This document shows, in pieces, positions 17,232 to 25,642 of a DNA stretch of 64,000 nt. The position numbers and the translations under genes were made by a program. Source of the DNA: Peptacetobacter hominis (GTDB lineage: Bacteria; Bacillota; Clostridia; Peptostreptococcales; Peptostreptococcaceae); contig NZ_SGJB01000007.1 in assembly GCF_006861675.1 (NCBI RefSeq), positions 50,865-114,864 on the forward strand, given 5' to 3'. The stretch's first letter is position 1. Each line of letters opens with the position of its first letter. Below the pieces are notes generated by a model. It did not search any database and had not been told where the DNA came from. It worked only from the letters and a program-made list of their open reading frames with translations.

Positions 17232-17555
17232 ATGAAAGTAACAGTACCAGAAACAGCAGTGGAAACACTAAAATCTATACTAGAAGAAAATCAGGATAAA
17301 CCAAATAACATAAGAGTATTTTTCCAGGGAATGGGTTGAGCCGGTCCATCTTTTGGTCTAGCTTTAGATCAGTTAGAAGAATCAGACCTAACTCACGAGG
17401 TTGATGGACTTAACTTCATAATGAGTCAGGAAGAATTTGATGCTTATGGAGATATAGTTATACAGGATACTGGATTTGGATTTAAAGTTGTTCCTGAATC
17501 AATGGTTGGAGAGTCTTGTGACTGTAACAGCGGTTGCTCAGGATGCTGCAGCTAA
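17232..17555 (+). CDS. HesB-like selenoprotein (in-frame UGA read as selenocysteine)
   Basis: The frame runs 107 codons from ATG at 17232 (AAGGAG upstream) to TAA at 17553-17555, interrupted only by TGA at 17337-17339, codon 36. Read through, the product aligns end to end with the gene at 17701: QGMG-Sec-AGPSFG here against QGVACSGPSFG there, so the UGA replaces a Cys. A hairpin of bacterial SECIS type starts 13 bases after the UGA. The family is the IscA/HesB-type Fe-S or redox fold, and HesB-like selenoproteins are known in some clostridia. The C-terminus is Cys-rich (CDCNSGCSGCCS). The sequence beyond the UGA is fully conserved in frame, which argues against decay. Function is unproven; a redox or metal role through the selenol is likely. 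SelA, SelB, SelD and the Sec tRNA are not in this window. Confidence 0.92.
17353..17372 (+). promoter_or_regulatory. bacterial SECIS-like hairpin
   Basis: GGUCUA (17355-17360) pairs with UAGAUC (17365-17370) around the loop GCUU, and U-A and U-G pairs extend the stem to 8 bp. The loop begins 22 bases after the UGA and its first base is G. Both fit the published limits for bacterial SECIS elements (apical loop 16-37 bases after UGA, G in the first two loop positions). In the Cys paralogue the corresponding stem is disrupted. Confidence 0.85.
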
Positions 17556-17567
17556 TATAAAAATTAT

Positions 17568-17593
17568 GAACCGGATTTACCGGTTCTTTTTTT
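17568..17593 (+). terminator. terminator of the selenoprotein gene
   Basis: GAACCGG-ATTTA-CCGGTTC followed by a run of seven or more T. It closely resembles the terminator of the next gene, which fits a tandem duplication of the whole unit. Confidence 0.9.
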
Positions 17594-17700
17594 ATGGTTT
17601 TAATTGTTTTTTGTTATATACATATAGATATTGACTATTTCTTTATTTATGTCCCTTGATGATATAATTTATATATAATAAATATTTGGGAGGATATAAA

Positions 17701-18024
17701 ATGAAAGTAACAATTCCAGAAACAGCTATAGAGACTTTAAAATCCATACTAGAAGAAAATCAGGATAAACCATCTAATATAAGAATTTTTTTCCAGGGTG
17801 TTGCATGTAGTGGACCATCATTTGGCTTAGCTTTGGATGAAATAGAAGATGGTGATATATCTTTTGAAACAGATGGACTTAAATTTATTATGAGCAACAA
17901 AGAATATGAAGTCTATGGAGATATTCTTATAGAAGATACTGGATTTGGATTCAGAGTTATACCTGAATCAATGGCAGGTCAGTCTTGCGATTGTAATGGT
18001 GGTTGTTCAGGCTGCTGTAGTTAA
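17701..18024 (+). CDS. HesB-like protein, cysteine paralogue
   Basis: The 107-residue product is the tandem paralogue of the selenoprotein gene just upstream: same length, same MKVT-PETA-ETLKSILEEN start and Cys-rich CDCNGGCSGCCS end. Cys36 (QGVACSGPSFG) occupies the selenocysteine position. The start at 17701 is chosen by this alignment and by GGGAGG 7-8 bases upstream; an in-frame extension of five residues has no site. It has its own promoter region and terminator. The role is probably the same redox or Fe-S function, usable when selenium is short; that is inference. Confidence 0.9.
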   Translation: MKVTIPETAIETLKSILEENQDKPSNIRIFFQGVACSGPSFGLALDEIEDGDISFETDGLKFIMSNKEYEVYGDILIEDTGFGFRVIPESMAGQSCDCNGGCSGCCS

Positions 18025-18036
18025 ATTTGATTCTAT

Positions 18037-18059
18037 GACCGGATTTTCCGGTCTTTTTT
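18037..18059 (+). terminator. terminator of the cysteine HesB paralogue
   Basis: GACCGG-ATTTT-CCGGTC followed by TTTTTT, 12 bases after the stop codon. Confidence 0.9.
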
Positions 18060-18116
18060 ATTGTCTTTATTCGTGGTAATATAATTAGTGAAAATAAATC
18101 AGAACAGGAGAAATTT

Positions 18117-18761
18117 ATGAGAAGAAGAAAGAAAAAAGGAGCAGATTTAAAGCTTCTTAGTTATACCGATTATGTTTTTAGAGACAATATAGAAGCTATG
18201 TCTGGTAAATGGCATGAAAAGTTTAAAAATGATAATCCTATATATATAGAAGTTGGTACTGGTAAGGGACAATTTATAACAACACTAGCCAAGAACAACC
18301 CTAATATAAATTTTATTGCAATGGAAATAAAGGAGGAGGTTCTTCTTCACGCTGTAAGAAAGGCCGTTGAAAATAATCTTACAAATATATTTTTTATATG
18401 GGGAGATGTTCAGAAGCTTACTGACTATTTTGCTGAGGGTGAACTTTCAAGAATATATATTAATTTCTGTGATCCATGGCCAAAAAACAGATGGGCAAAA
18501 AGAAGACTTACACATTCAGGTTTTCTTGAAAGATATAGAAAATGCCTGGACAGTAATGGAGAAATACACTTTAAAACAGATAATGAGAAACTCTTTGAAT
18601 TCAGCCTAAACGAAATTTCTCAGAATGGATGGATGCTTAAAAATATATCTCTTAATCTTGCAGAAAGTGATTTCGAGGGAAATGTTACTACAGAATACGA
18701 GGATAAATTTATGTCCATGGGAATGAAAATATATAGATTAGAAGCTAAATCAATAAGATAA
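18117..18761 (+). CDS. trmB: tRNA (guanine-N7-)-methyltransferase
   Basis: The 214-residue enzyme methylates G46 of tRNA with S-adenosylmethionine. The SAM loop is EVGTGKGQFITTLA near residue 43, the acidic MEIKEEV follows, and DPWPKNRWAKRRLTH near residue 119 is the TrmB signature with catalytic Asp and RNA-contacting basic residues. The basic N-terminus (MRRRKKKGAD) is typical for Firmicutes. Monocistronic, AGGAG RBS. Confidence 0.95.
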   Translation: MRRRKKKGADLKLLSYTDYVFRDNIEAMSGKWHEKFKNDNPIYIEVGTGKGQFITTLAKNNPNINFIAMEIKEEVLLHAVRKAVENNLTNIFFIWGDVQKLTDYFAEGELSRIYINFCDPWPKNRWAKRRLTHSGFLERYRKCLDSNGEIHFKTDNEKLFEFSLNEISQNGWMLKNISLNLAESDFEGNVTTEYEDKFMSMGMKIYRLEAKSIR

Positions 18762-18780
18762 AATAAAAATTCTGAAATAA

Positions 18781-18826
18781 AATAGTCCATCATTACTTAT
18801 ATCTAAATAATGATGGACTATTTTTA
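18781..18826. terminator. bidirectional terminator after trmB
   Basis: A perfect 15-bp stem (AATAGTCCATCATTA / TAATGATGGACTATT) followed by TTTTT lies between trmB and the convergent ydcF-like gene. Confidence 0.9.
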
Positions 18827-18836
18827 TAAGCTTATT

Positions 18837-19595
18837 TTAAATTGCAGCAATTGTATATGCTTTTATAACTGCAAAAAATTCTCTGGTATACATTACAGGG
18901 ATAAGTATTTTTTCAGAACTCCGAGTAAAAAATGAAATTTCTTTATATCCTGCTCTTTTTGCATATAATGAACTTCTAAATGTATGAAAATCTGTAGTGA
19001 CAGCAGTTACTTTTATATTTGATATGCTTTTATTGGAATCATTCTCTATTTTATCCTTCGAAAATAAAAAATTCTGTTGTGTATTTACTGATTTATCTTC
19101 CTTTATAATTCTATTTTCATCTATTCCCTTGGATACAAGATATCTCTTCATTGCTTCCGCTTCAGATATTCTCTCTCCGTCTCCTTTGCCCCCGGAAACT
19201 ACTATTTTGCATTTGTTATTATATTTTGTTGCATATTCACATGCCCGTTCAAGTCTTCCCTTTAATGTAAGCCCTGGCTCCTTACCTACAACTCTCGCTC
19301 CTAGAACAATAATATAATCTGATTTAGTTGTAGTTTCTTTCGGGTAGGATACTATTTTAAATTCTACAAAAGAAAACATGATAAGAAATACTGATATAAT
19401 AATATTTATAAGCATTTTTATACCCTTCTTTCCGTCAATCAACTTAAACAGATAGTAGTATACCATTAAGAGAGTACCCAATATAAAGAAGAAAAAGCTG
19501 AAAGCTACTCTATTCATGACAAAATAAGTTAATATAAAATATAAATATGATATACATGATATATAAACAGGTATTTTTTTTATTTTTTCTCTCAT
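18837..19595 (-). CDS. YdcF/SanA family membrane protein (DUF218)
   Basis: A 252-residue protein with about three N-terminal membrane helices (residues 10-28, 30-52, 58-80) and a DUF218 domain: DYIIVLGARVVGKEPGLTLKGRLERA near 92, KIVVSGGKGDGERISEAEAM near 130, and FHTFRSSLYAKRAGY near 202. Members are linked to cell-envelope processes but biochemical function is not established. It is the last gene of the minus-strand run from corA through the aro genes, 22 bases after chorismate mutase. Confidence 0.85.
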   Translation of the reverse strand: MREKIKKIPVYISCISYLYFILTYFVMNRVAFSFFFFILGTLLMVYYYLFKLIDGKKGIKMLINIIISVFLIMFSFVEFKIVSYPKETTTKSDYIIVLGARVVGKEPGLTLKGRLERACEYATKYNNKCKIVVSGGKGDGERISEAEAMKRYLVSKGIDENRIIKEDKSVNTQQNFLFSKDKIENDSNKSISNIKVTAVTTDFHTFRSSLYAKRAGYKEISFFTRSSEKILIPVMYTREFFAVIKAYTIAAI

Positions 19596-19617
19596 GATAT
19601 GTTCCTTAGTTAAATTA

Positions 19618-19914
19618 TTATTTTATTTTGTCCTTTTGTACTTCTTTACTTATATTCATGAGTAGATTCATGAGTTCTTTCGCATATTCTGAATACTCCA
19701 TATTTTTTAATTCCGATAAGGCTTTTTTTATAACTTCCTCTTCTCTTTTCCCTTGAAGTATATTCATTTTATTTTCTTTTTTATATTCTGCAACCTTTAC
19801 TGCAACTTCAATTCTTTGTTCAAAAAGATTTATAATCTGTGAATCAATCAAATCTATTTCTTCTCTATATTTATCAAGAGATGTTTCAATATTTATTTTA
19901 TTGGGGTTACACAT
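19618..19914 (-). CDS. chorismate mutase, AroQ type
   Basis: The 98-residue all-helical enzyme converts chorismate to prephenate, the branch to Phe and Tyr. The N-terminal helix SLDKYREEIDLIDSQIINLFEQRIEVAVKV holds the catalytic Arg and the D-x-x-I-x-x-L-x-x-R pattern of AroQ, and the Lys of EYKKENKM follows. It overlaps the aroC stop by 8 bases and its ribosome-binding site lies within aroC, so translation is coupled. The chain is monofunctional: no prephenate dehydratase or dehydrogenase domain is attached. Confidence 0.9.
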   Translation of the reverse strand: MCNPNKINIETSLDKYREEIDLIDSQIINLFEQRIEVAVKVAEYKKENKMNILQGKREEEVIKKALSELKNMEYSEYAKELMNLLMNISKEVQKDKIK

Positions 19915-21019
19915 AATTCATTCCTCCCTTTATTTTTTCTGCTTCAAGAAGCATATCAAGAACGGCTATTGCAGCTGCTGACTCCACAACGGGTATTGCC
20001 CTTTGGACAATACATGGATCATGTCTTCCCTTTATAGATATTTCTTCATTATCCATAGTTTCTATATTTACACTTTTCTGTACTTTTGATATGGAAGGAG
20101 TTGGTTTTACAGCTACTGTAAATAAAATAGGCATTCCATTTGTAATTCCTCCATTGATTCCACCGTTTCGATTTGTAAGAAGTTTTATTTCCCCATTCTC
20201 ATCTGCATAAATAGCATCATTACATTCAGAACCATATTTTTCACTCATCATAAATCCTTCTCCAAACTCTATTCCCTTTACTGCAGGTATAGAAAACATT
20301 ATGTGTGAGATTACAGATTCCACTGATTCAAACATAGGATCTCCTATTCCTGCAGAAATTCCTGTAACAATACATTCTATTTTTCCGCCTACAGAGTCAC
20401 CCTCTTCTCTTGCTTTATATATTATCTCTTTCATACCTGATTCTACACTCTGATCTATAACTGGAAATTCTGAATTTATAAGCCTATCCATTCGATTACA
20501 GTCTATCTCTTCCTGTAAAAATGATTTATCATTTATATTCTTTATCGATTTTATATGTGACGATATTTTTATTCCGTACTGATTTAGAATATGTCTGCAT
20601 ACAGTACCTGCAAATACTATAGGAGCAGTTAATCTTCCAGAAAAATGTCCACCACCTCTATAATCGTTAAATCCTCTATATCTTACATATCCAGTATAAT
20701 CCGCATGCCCAGGCCTGAATATATTTTTCGTTCTCCGATAATCCCCTGACTTTTTATCTGAATTTTTTATTATAGCACATAAAGGTGTTCCTGTCGTTCT
20801 TCCTTCAAATAAGCCACTTATTATATTTACTGAATCACTTTCATTTCTTGATGTAGACATTCTGTTTTTTCCAGGACGTCTTCTTTCCATCTGTTTATTA
20901 ATATAATCCATATCAAGTTTAATTCCTGGTAAAATTCCATCTATAGTTACTCCTATTGCTGGACCATGTGATTCTCCAAAAACAGATATTTTTATATTTC
21001 TTCCCCATATACTACTCAT
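19907..21019 (-). CDS. aroC: chorismate synthase
   Basis: The 370-residue FMN enzyme eliminates phosphate from EPSP to give chorismate. From the chosen start the protein begins MSSIWGRNIKISVFGESHGPAIG, the conserved first block; the RPGHADYTGYVRY region near 105 and the GRHDPCIVQRAIPVVESA block near 330 are also present. The ATG at 21019 has GGGAGG 7-8 bases upstream, whereas the longer open frame runs back into aroA. It overlaps the aroA stop by 8 bases. Reduced FMN must be supplied by another flavoprotein. Confidence 0.95.
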   Translation of the reverse strand: MSSIWGRNIKISVFGESHGPAIGVTIDGILPGIKLDMDYINKQMERRRPGKNRMSTSRNESDSVNIISGLFEGRTTGTPLCAIIKNSDKKSGDYRRTKNIFRPGHADYTGYVRYRGFNDYRGGGHFSGRLTAPIVFAGTVCRHILNQYGIKISSHIKSIKNINDKSFLQEEIDCNRMDRLINSEFPVIDQSVESGMKEIIYKAREEGDSVGGKIECIVTGISAGIGDPMFESVESVISHIMFSIPAVKGIEFGEGFMMSEKYGSECNDAIYADENGEIKLLTNRNGGINGGITNGMPILFTVAVKPTPSISKVQKSVNIETMDNEEISIKGRHDPCIVQRAIPVVESAAAIAVLDMLLEAEKIKGGMNYV

Positions 21020-22310
21020 AGATAATACCTCCCAGTTTTTTGAAATCATCAAAAAAGTTTGGATAAGATTTTGAAATACATTCAACATCTCTGATATATA
21101 TTTTTTCTTCACATAAAGTTGCTGCTATTGCCAGCATCATGCAGATTCTATGATCTTTATGACTCCATACTTCACATCCACCTTTAAGAGAGTTTACACC
21201 AGTTATAATTATACTATTTTCCTTTTCTGTAATATCAGCTCCAAGTTTTGATAGTTCAGAACATACCGCATGTAGTCTATCACATTCTTTAATTCTTAAT
21301 CTTCCAGCATTTATTATTTCTGTTTTTCCATTTGCAACAGATGCACATACAGATAAGATAGGTATAATATCCGGACAATCCGATGCATCTATTATAGTGG
21401 ATTTAAGTTCTGAATTAGTATACATATTTATACCTTCTCTATCTATATTTATTGATGCACCCATATTTTTAAGTATGTCTATTACTATTCTATCTCCTTG
21501 AATAGATTCTTCCTTCAAACCCTCAACAGATATACTATTACCGATTGCTCCAGCACAAAGGAAAAATGCTCCCTGTGAAAAATCCCCTTCGACACTGTAT
21601 CTATCTTTTGAATATCTCTGATTTCCCTTTATTATAAATTTCTTAAAATCTATATTTTCAATTTCTATACCAAAATCTTTTAAAACTTCAAGTGTTATAG
21701 ATATATAACTTTTTGATTCTATAGTTCCTGTTACATTCAATATAGAATCTCCATCTAAAAGAGGTAGCGTAAAAAGAAGACCTGTTATAAACTGAGAGCT
21801 TATATTTCCTGGTATAGTGTATTCTCCAGGCTTTATAAATCCATCTGTGACAAGTGTATCCTCTCCATATTCATTCTTTTCATATTTATATTTTATATTA
21901 CTTTTTTCAAATACATCAAAGTATACATCTAGCGGTCTTTTCCCCAAATTCCCTCTCATTATAAAACAATTTCTTTTGTTTACTACAGAAGCTGCAGGAA
22001 TCATAAATCTAAGTGTTGAACCTGACTCGTTACAATCTATTATATTCAGTTTGTCCTTAGATAAATTATCTTTTATCTTATTCAAAAATAGACCTTTTAT
22101 TTTTATATAATGATCAAATATATCTACCTCTGCTCCAAGAGACTTTACAGCCTCAATAGTTGCTTTTATATCATCAGATATAGATACATTATCTATAATA
22201 CACTCGTTTTCTGAAAAAGCCGCGCACATTATCGATCTATGAGCAAAACTTTTTGATGACGGTATTTTTACACATCCATTTAAAACTCCTGGTTTTATAT
22301 ATAAATTCAC
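21012..22310 (-). CDS. aroA: 3-phosphoshikimate 1-carboxyvinyltransferase (EPSP synthase)
   Basis: The 432-residue product joins shikimate-3-phosphate with PEP. Visible blocks are PSSKSFAHRSIMCAAF near residue 18 (Lys and Ser of the active site), ESGSTLRFMIPAAS near 95, GNISSQFITGLLFTLPLL near 166, the KECDRLHA block near 340 and SHKDHRICMMLAIAA near 383. The sequence is divergent from E. coli AroA and of the class II type common in Firmicutes. It is first in the aroA-aroC-CM group and begins 11 bases after the CorA gene. Confidence 0.95.
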   Translation of the reverse strand: MNLYIKPGVLNGCVKIPSSKSFAHRSIMCAAFSENECIIDNVSISDDIKATIEAVKSLGAEVDIFDHYIKIKGLFLNKIKDNLSKDKLNIIDCNESGSTLRFMIPAASVVNKRNCFIMRGNLGKRPLDVYFDVFEKSNIKYKYEKNEYGEDTLVTDGFIKPGEYTIPGNISSQFITGLLFTLPLLDGDSILNVTGTIESKSYISITLEVLKDFGIEIENIDFKKFIIKGNQRYSKDRYSVEGDFSQGAFFLCAGAIGNSISVEGLKEESIQGDRIVIDILKNMGASINIDREGINMYTNSELKSTIIDASDCPDIIPILSVCASVANGKTEIINAGRLRIKECDRLHAVCSELSKLGADITEKENSIIITGVNSLKGGCEVWSHKDHRICMMLAIAATLCEEKIYIRDVECISKSYPNFFDDFKKLGGIIYE

Positions 22311-22321
22311 AAATCTACCTC

Positions 22322-23272
22322 CTATAACATTCTATTTTTTCTAAGTATATGTATGGCTATAATAGCAATAATTATCATTACACATAATGACATAGGATAA
22401 CCATATAACCATCTGAGTTCCGGCATATATCTGAAATTCATTCCATAAATGCCCGTAATTATAGTAATTGGTGCACATATAGCTGTAAGAGCTGTAAGTT
22501 TGGTAATCATAGAATTTGTTTTTTCATTTACCTTAGACGAATATATATCCAAAAGCCTATCTGCCATTTCTCTTGTACTTAACGAAAACTCATATAATTT
22601 ATCCACACTGAAATCTATACTATTTATTTCAAATATATTCCCAGATTCATTTCCTCGATTCATTTTCAGATATCTCATATTTTCACTGTTCTCACTATCT
22701 GCTATATATATAAGAGGTCTTGTTATTTTTACCGCGCTTCTTGCTATATTTCTTAATTCATTTATTTGTTCAATATGACAATGAAATACTTCCTCCATCA
22801 TTTCATCCTCTAAATCCAGTATCATTTCCTCAAGTTTTTCAACAAATTCAAATTCTTTTGTAATAAATAACCTTATTATATACTGGTTCATTAAGCATAA
22901 CGATATGTTTGAATCATTCTCTAAGAGAATTTTATTATTCATCGCTTTTAAAATGGATTTATACATAAAATTATCTTCATCTGTGACTATCACTATATAT
23001 TTATCTGATACATACAATTCTATTATTTCTGTCGTAACTTTATTTTCTCTAAATATTAGCATAGAAAGTTTTATTGTATCATAATATTTCCCATTATTCA
23101 CATATTCAGTAAAACTAAATTTATCTATATCCGAACTAATATTTATACCTATATTTCCACTTATATGGTCAAATTCATTTGGATTACATAACATTATATA
23201 TTCATTATTTTTTAAATCTATGCCTTCAATATATTCTGTAATTCTATTATCAGATAACATCAAAATATGCAA
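22322..23272 (-). CDS. CorA-family divalent cation (Mg2+) transporter
   Basis: The 316-residue protein has the CorA layout: a long N-terminal cytosolic domain, a coiled stalk (about 135-245) and two membrane helices at the end (LTALTAICAPITIITGIYGMNF and YGYPMSLCVMIIIAIIAIHIL). GMN, the ion-filter motif, is present. The N-terminal domain is poorly conserved and unlike E. coli CorA, so the transported ion may be Mg2+ or another divalent metal. The start is probably TTG at 23272, with GAGGGGG 8 bases upstream; an ATG at 23260 is possible. Confidence 0.9.
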   Translation of the reverse strand: MHILMLSDNRITEYIEGIDLKNNEYIMLCNPNEFDHISGNIGINISSDIDKFSFTEYVNNGKYYDTIKLSMLIFRENKVTTEIIELYVSDKYIVIVTDEDNFMYKSILKAMNNKILLENDSNISLCLMNQYIIRLFITKEFEFVEKLEEMILDLEDEMMEEVFHCHIEQINELRNIARSAVKITRPLIYIADSENSENMRYLKMNRGNESGNIFEINSIDFSVDKLYEFSLSTREMADRLLDIYSSKVNEKTNSMITKLTALTAICAPITIITGIYGMNFRYMPELRWLYGYPMSLCVMIIIAIIAIHILRKNRML

Positions 23273-23418
23273 AATAATTCCCCCTCTATTATAAATACCA
23301 ATTTTTTAAGCAATAAAAATTTTTACTCTTATTTTAAAATTATAACATATCATATACTCGTATTTATAGTATAATGAGTTATACGATTCTTACAGAATAT
23401 ATATGGAGGTGTATAAAT

Positions 23419-24198
23419 ATGAAACAAAAATTAAAAGAACTGTTACTTTTTATGAAACCATATGCAATTGAAGATAGAAAAATACTTTTAAAAGACGATG
23501 TATTTGATGAAAAAATAAAAAATATGAGTCTTGAAGAAATAAAAAACGGACTTATCGCACTTGATGAAGGCGGATATATAAAAATAAAAATATTCCTTAA
23601 TGACACTGTAATGGTCATGGAGGTACTTCCAAAAGGACTTGAATTAATGGACTGTAATTTTTCAGAAGAAGAGGAAGAAGCTGAATTTATTCTTCCATGG
23701 AAAAGAAAGGATTTTAAAGCTCCGGACAATTTTACTTCTAACAATACAAATCAGATATTAAACAAAGATATATCTGCTACTGGTACTGAAGTTTCTTCAG
23801 CTGAAAAAAATGAAAACAATTCAACATCAGAATATAGTAATATAAAAAGAGATTGCTCGTCTGATAAAACTTCTCCAGCTGATTACAATAATAAGCATAC
23901 TAAAAATACCGGTAATAATTTTTCCGAAAAATACGATTCTTCTATGGACATATCTTCTTATTATATAAATCGAAAAACGGACTACCTTGATGTGAAAAAG
24001 ATGATTTTTTCAGATGATAGAATTTCAGAGGACGATCAGAAAACTCTTTTATCTCTTATAGTTCTTATTGAAACTATGACTGAAAATAATGTTCCTCTTC
24101 CAAAAGGAGCGTTTTCAAAATATGAAGATGTTATAACAAAATATAAATGGATATCTGATGTTATAGGAAGGGTTCTTGTAAACATGTATTTCATTTAA
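23419..24198 (+). CDS. hypothetical protein with a long disordered linker
   Basis: Not recognised. The 259-residue product has three parts. Residues 1-75 look folded and basic, with a helix-rich, winged-helix-like pattern (KELLLFMKPYAIED; EEIKNGLIALDEGGYIKIKIF). Residues 76-175 are low complexity, rich in Asn, Ser, Thr, Lys and Glu. Residues 180-259 form a second helical block (DVKKMIFSDDRISEDDQKTLLSLIVLIETM; KYKWISDVIGRVLVNM). The start at 23419 has GGAGG 8 bases upstream; an upstream in-frame start lacks one. It stands alone, divergent from corA, convergent with the next gene. Confidence 0.75.
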   Translation: MKQKLKELLLFMKPYAIEDRKILLKDDVFDEKIKNMSLEEIKNGLIALDEGGYIKIKIFLNDTVMVMEVLPKGLELMDCNFSEEEEEAEFILPWKRKDFKAPDNFTSNNTNQILNKDISATGTEVSSAEKNENNSTSEYSNIKRDCSSDKTSPADYNNKHTKNTGNNFSEKYDSSMDISSYYINRKTDYLDVKKMIFSDDRISEDDQKTLLSLIVLIETMTENNVPLPKGAFSKYEDVITKYKWISDVIGRVLVNMYFI

Positions 24199-24203
24199 AT
24201 ACT

Positions 24204-24235
24204 AAAAGGTGTATAAAATATATACACCTTTTTAT
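24204..24235. terminator. bidirectional terminator
   Basis: AAAAGGTGTATA and TATACACCTTTT pair across a 5-base loop just after the hypothetical gene's stop and before the end of the convergent FAH-family gene. Confidence 0.85.
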
Positions 24236-24243
24236 ATTTTCAA

Positions 24244-25125
24244 TTATTTAATTATATTTTTTATACTTCCGATTCCCTCTATTTCGCATTCTATAATATC
24301 TCCGGATTTTAGAAATTTTGGAGGAACAAATCCCATACCTACACCTGCAGGAGTACCCATTGAGATTATTGTTCCTGCTTTTAATGTCATTCCCTGTGAT
24401 AGTTCATTTACTACATGTGCTATATCAAATATAAAAAGATCCGTAGAACTATCCTGTCTTATTTCTCCATTTACCTTTGAAGATATTTTAAGCTCTGGAG
24501 GGTTTACAAACTCATCAGTTGTTACAATCCATGGTCCCATAGGAGTAAATCCATCAAGGCTCTTTCCAAAGTACCATTGTTTATGCTGCGTCTGAAGATT
24601 TCTGGCACTTATATCATTTAGAATAGTATACCCTAGAATATACTCAAATATATCTTCTTTTTTTACATTTTTCGCATCTTTTCCTATTATAACTGCAAGT
24701 TCTACCTCATAATCAAGACTATCAACTATATCAAAATGTCCATCTATGTATTCTCCATCAGCAACCGCCTCATTTACTCTCTTTGAAAAATATACCGCAA
24801 AAGGTCTTTCTCCACCAAAAGCCTGCTCTTTATATCTCGCAGACTCCTCGGCATGTGCCATATAATTTATGCCTAAACAGATTACATCCTGGTTTGGATA
24901 TGGTATTGGAGCACATAATTTTACATCACTTAATGGTATACTATCCTTAGAATCCAACCGATACTTTCTTATTTTTTCTATTGAAATATCTTTTAAAGAT
25001 GATAACATATAGCCAATGTCCTCATATTCTTTTCCCTCTATATTTATTTTTATAACGTTTTTCCCATCTTCTGACAACACACCTGCACTTCTTTTTCCAT
25101 TATATTCAAACGTTAATAGTTTCAT
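24244..25125 (-). CDS. fumarylacetoacetate hydrolase-family protein
   Basis: The 293-residue protein belongs to the FAH superfamily of metal-dependent C-C hydrolases, decarboxylases and tautomerases. The core shows ICLGINYMAHAEES near residue 80, the Glu-x-Glu metal pair in DYEVELAVIIGKDAKN near 130, GYTILNDISARNLQ near 160, GKSLDGFTPMGPWIVT near 182 and SMGTPAGVGMG near 265, so the active site appears intact. The N-terminal 75 residues are the usual accessory domain. The substrate cannot be read from sequence; oxaloacetate tautomerase or 2-oxo acid hydrolase is possible. AAGGAGG 7-8 bases before the ATG. Confidence 0.88.
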   Translation of the reverse strand: MKLLTFEYNGKRSAGVLSEDGKNVIKINIEGKEYEDIGYMLSSLKDISIEKIRKYRLDSKDSIPLSDVKLCAPIPYPNQDVICLGINYMAHAEESARYKEQAFGGERPFAVYFSKRVNEAVADGEYIDGHFDIVDSLDYEVELAVIIGKDAKNVKKEDIFEYILGYTILNDISARNLQTQHKQWYFGKSLDGFTPMGPWIVTTDEFVNPPELKISSKVNGEIRQDSSTDLFIFDIAHVVNELSQGMTLKAGTIISMGTPAGVGMGFVPPKFLKSGDIIECEIEGIGSIKNIIK

Positions 25126-25240
25126 GTTTACGTCCTCCTTTTTGAATTTTCAGAATTATAAATGTATTATATCATTTTTTATAAATATGTCCAATTATAC
25201 AATAATATTTTATAATATAAATTTTATTTTAGAAAAGTAA

Positions 25241-25264
25241 AAAGCATCTGCTACAAGCAGATGC
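25241..25264 (-). terminator. terminator of the PC4/YdbC-like gene
   Basis: GCATCTGC-TACAA-GCAGATGC (25244-25264) lies 5 bases after the stop codon and is followed on the minus strand by TTTTTAC. Confidence 0.85.
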
Positions 25265-25269
25265 CGTAA

Positions 25270-25494
25270 TTATTTTAAATCTATATTATTTAGAAGTTCT
25301 TTCAGTTCAATAAGTTCTTCTTTTGTAAAAGTAAGACCTTTACCCATTTTCTGATATTCAGGATCCCATTCTCTTATATCAAATTTTGGCTCTCTTTCAT
25401 TCCAGCTGACAAGATTCAGCTCTTTTTTCCAACCCGATTTTGATGTAGATATTGTTCCGAAATGTTTTACTATATCATATTTTATACCAGCCAT
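25270..25494 (-). CDS. YdbC-family PC4-like single-strand DNA-binding protein
   Basis: The 74-residue protein matches the bacterial PC4 (transcription coactivator p15) family known as YdbC. The strands KYDIVKHFGTIST, KELNLVSWNE and KFDIREWDPEYQKMGKGLTF are in order, followed by the C-terminal helix EEELIELKELL-like segment. PC4 proteins form homodimers that bind single-stranded DNA or RNA; the cellular role in bacteria is not settled. AGGAGG is 6 bases before the ATG. Single-gene unit. Confidence 0.88.
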   Translation of the reverse strand: MAGIKYDIVKHFGTISTSKSGWKKELNLVSWNEREPKFDIREWDPEYQKMGKGLTFTKEELIELKELLNNIDLK

Positions 25495-25642
25495 TTAAAT
25501 CCTCCTAGTTAATTATATTTAATATATCATCTATATTATTCCTTATTATATATTAAATTATACTATAAAAATACTTTTTAATATTTTATTTATTCATACT
25601 ATTTATCAAGGTAAATTAGTATTTAATTTTTTACTGTTTTTA

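Noticed and set aside
17337..17339. The in-frame TGA as a pseudogene mutation
   Set aside because: The frame stays open and conserved after it, it replaces a Cys of the paralogue, and a SECIS-like hairpin follows at the right distance.
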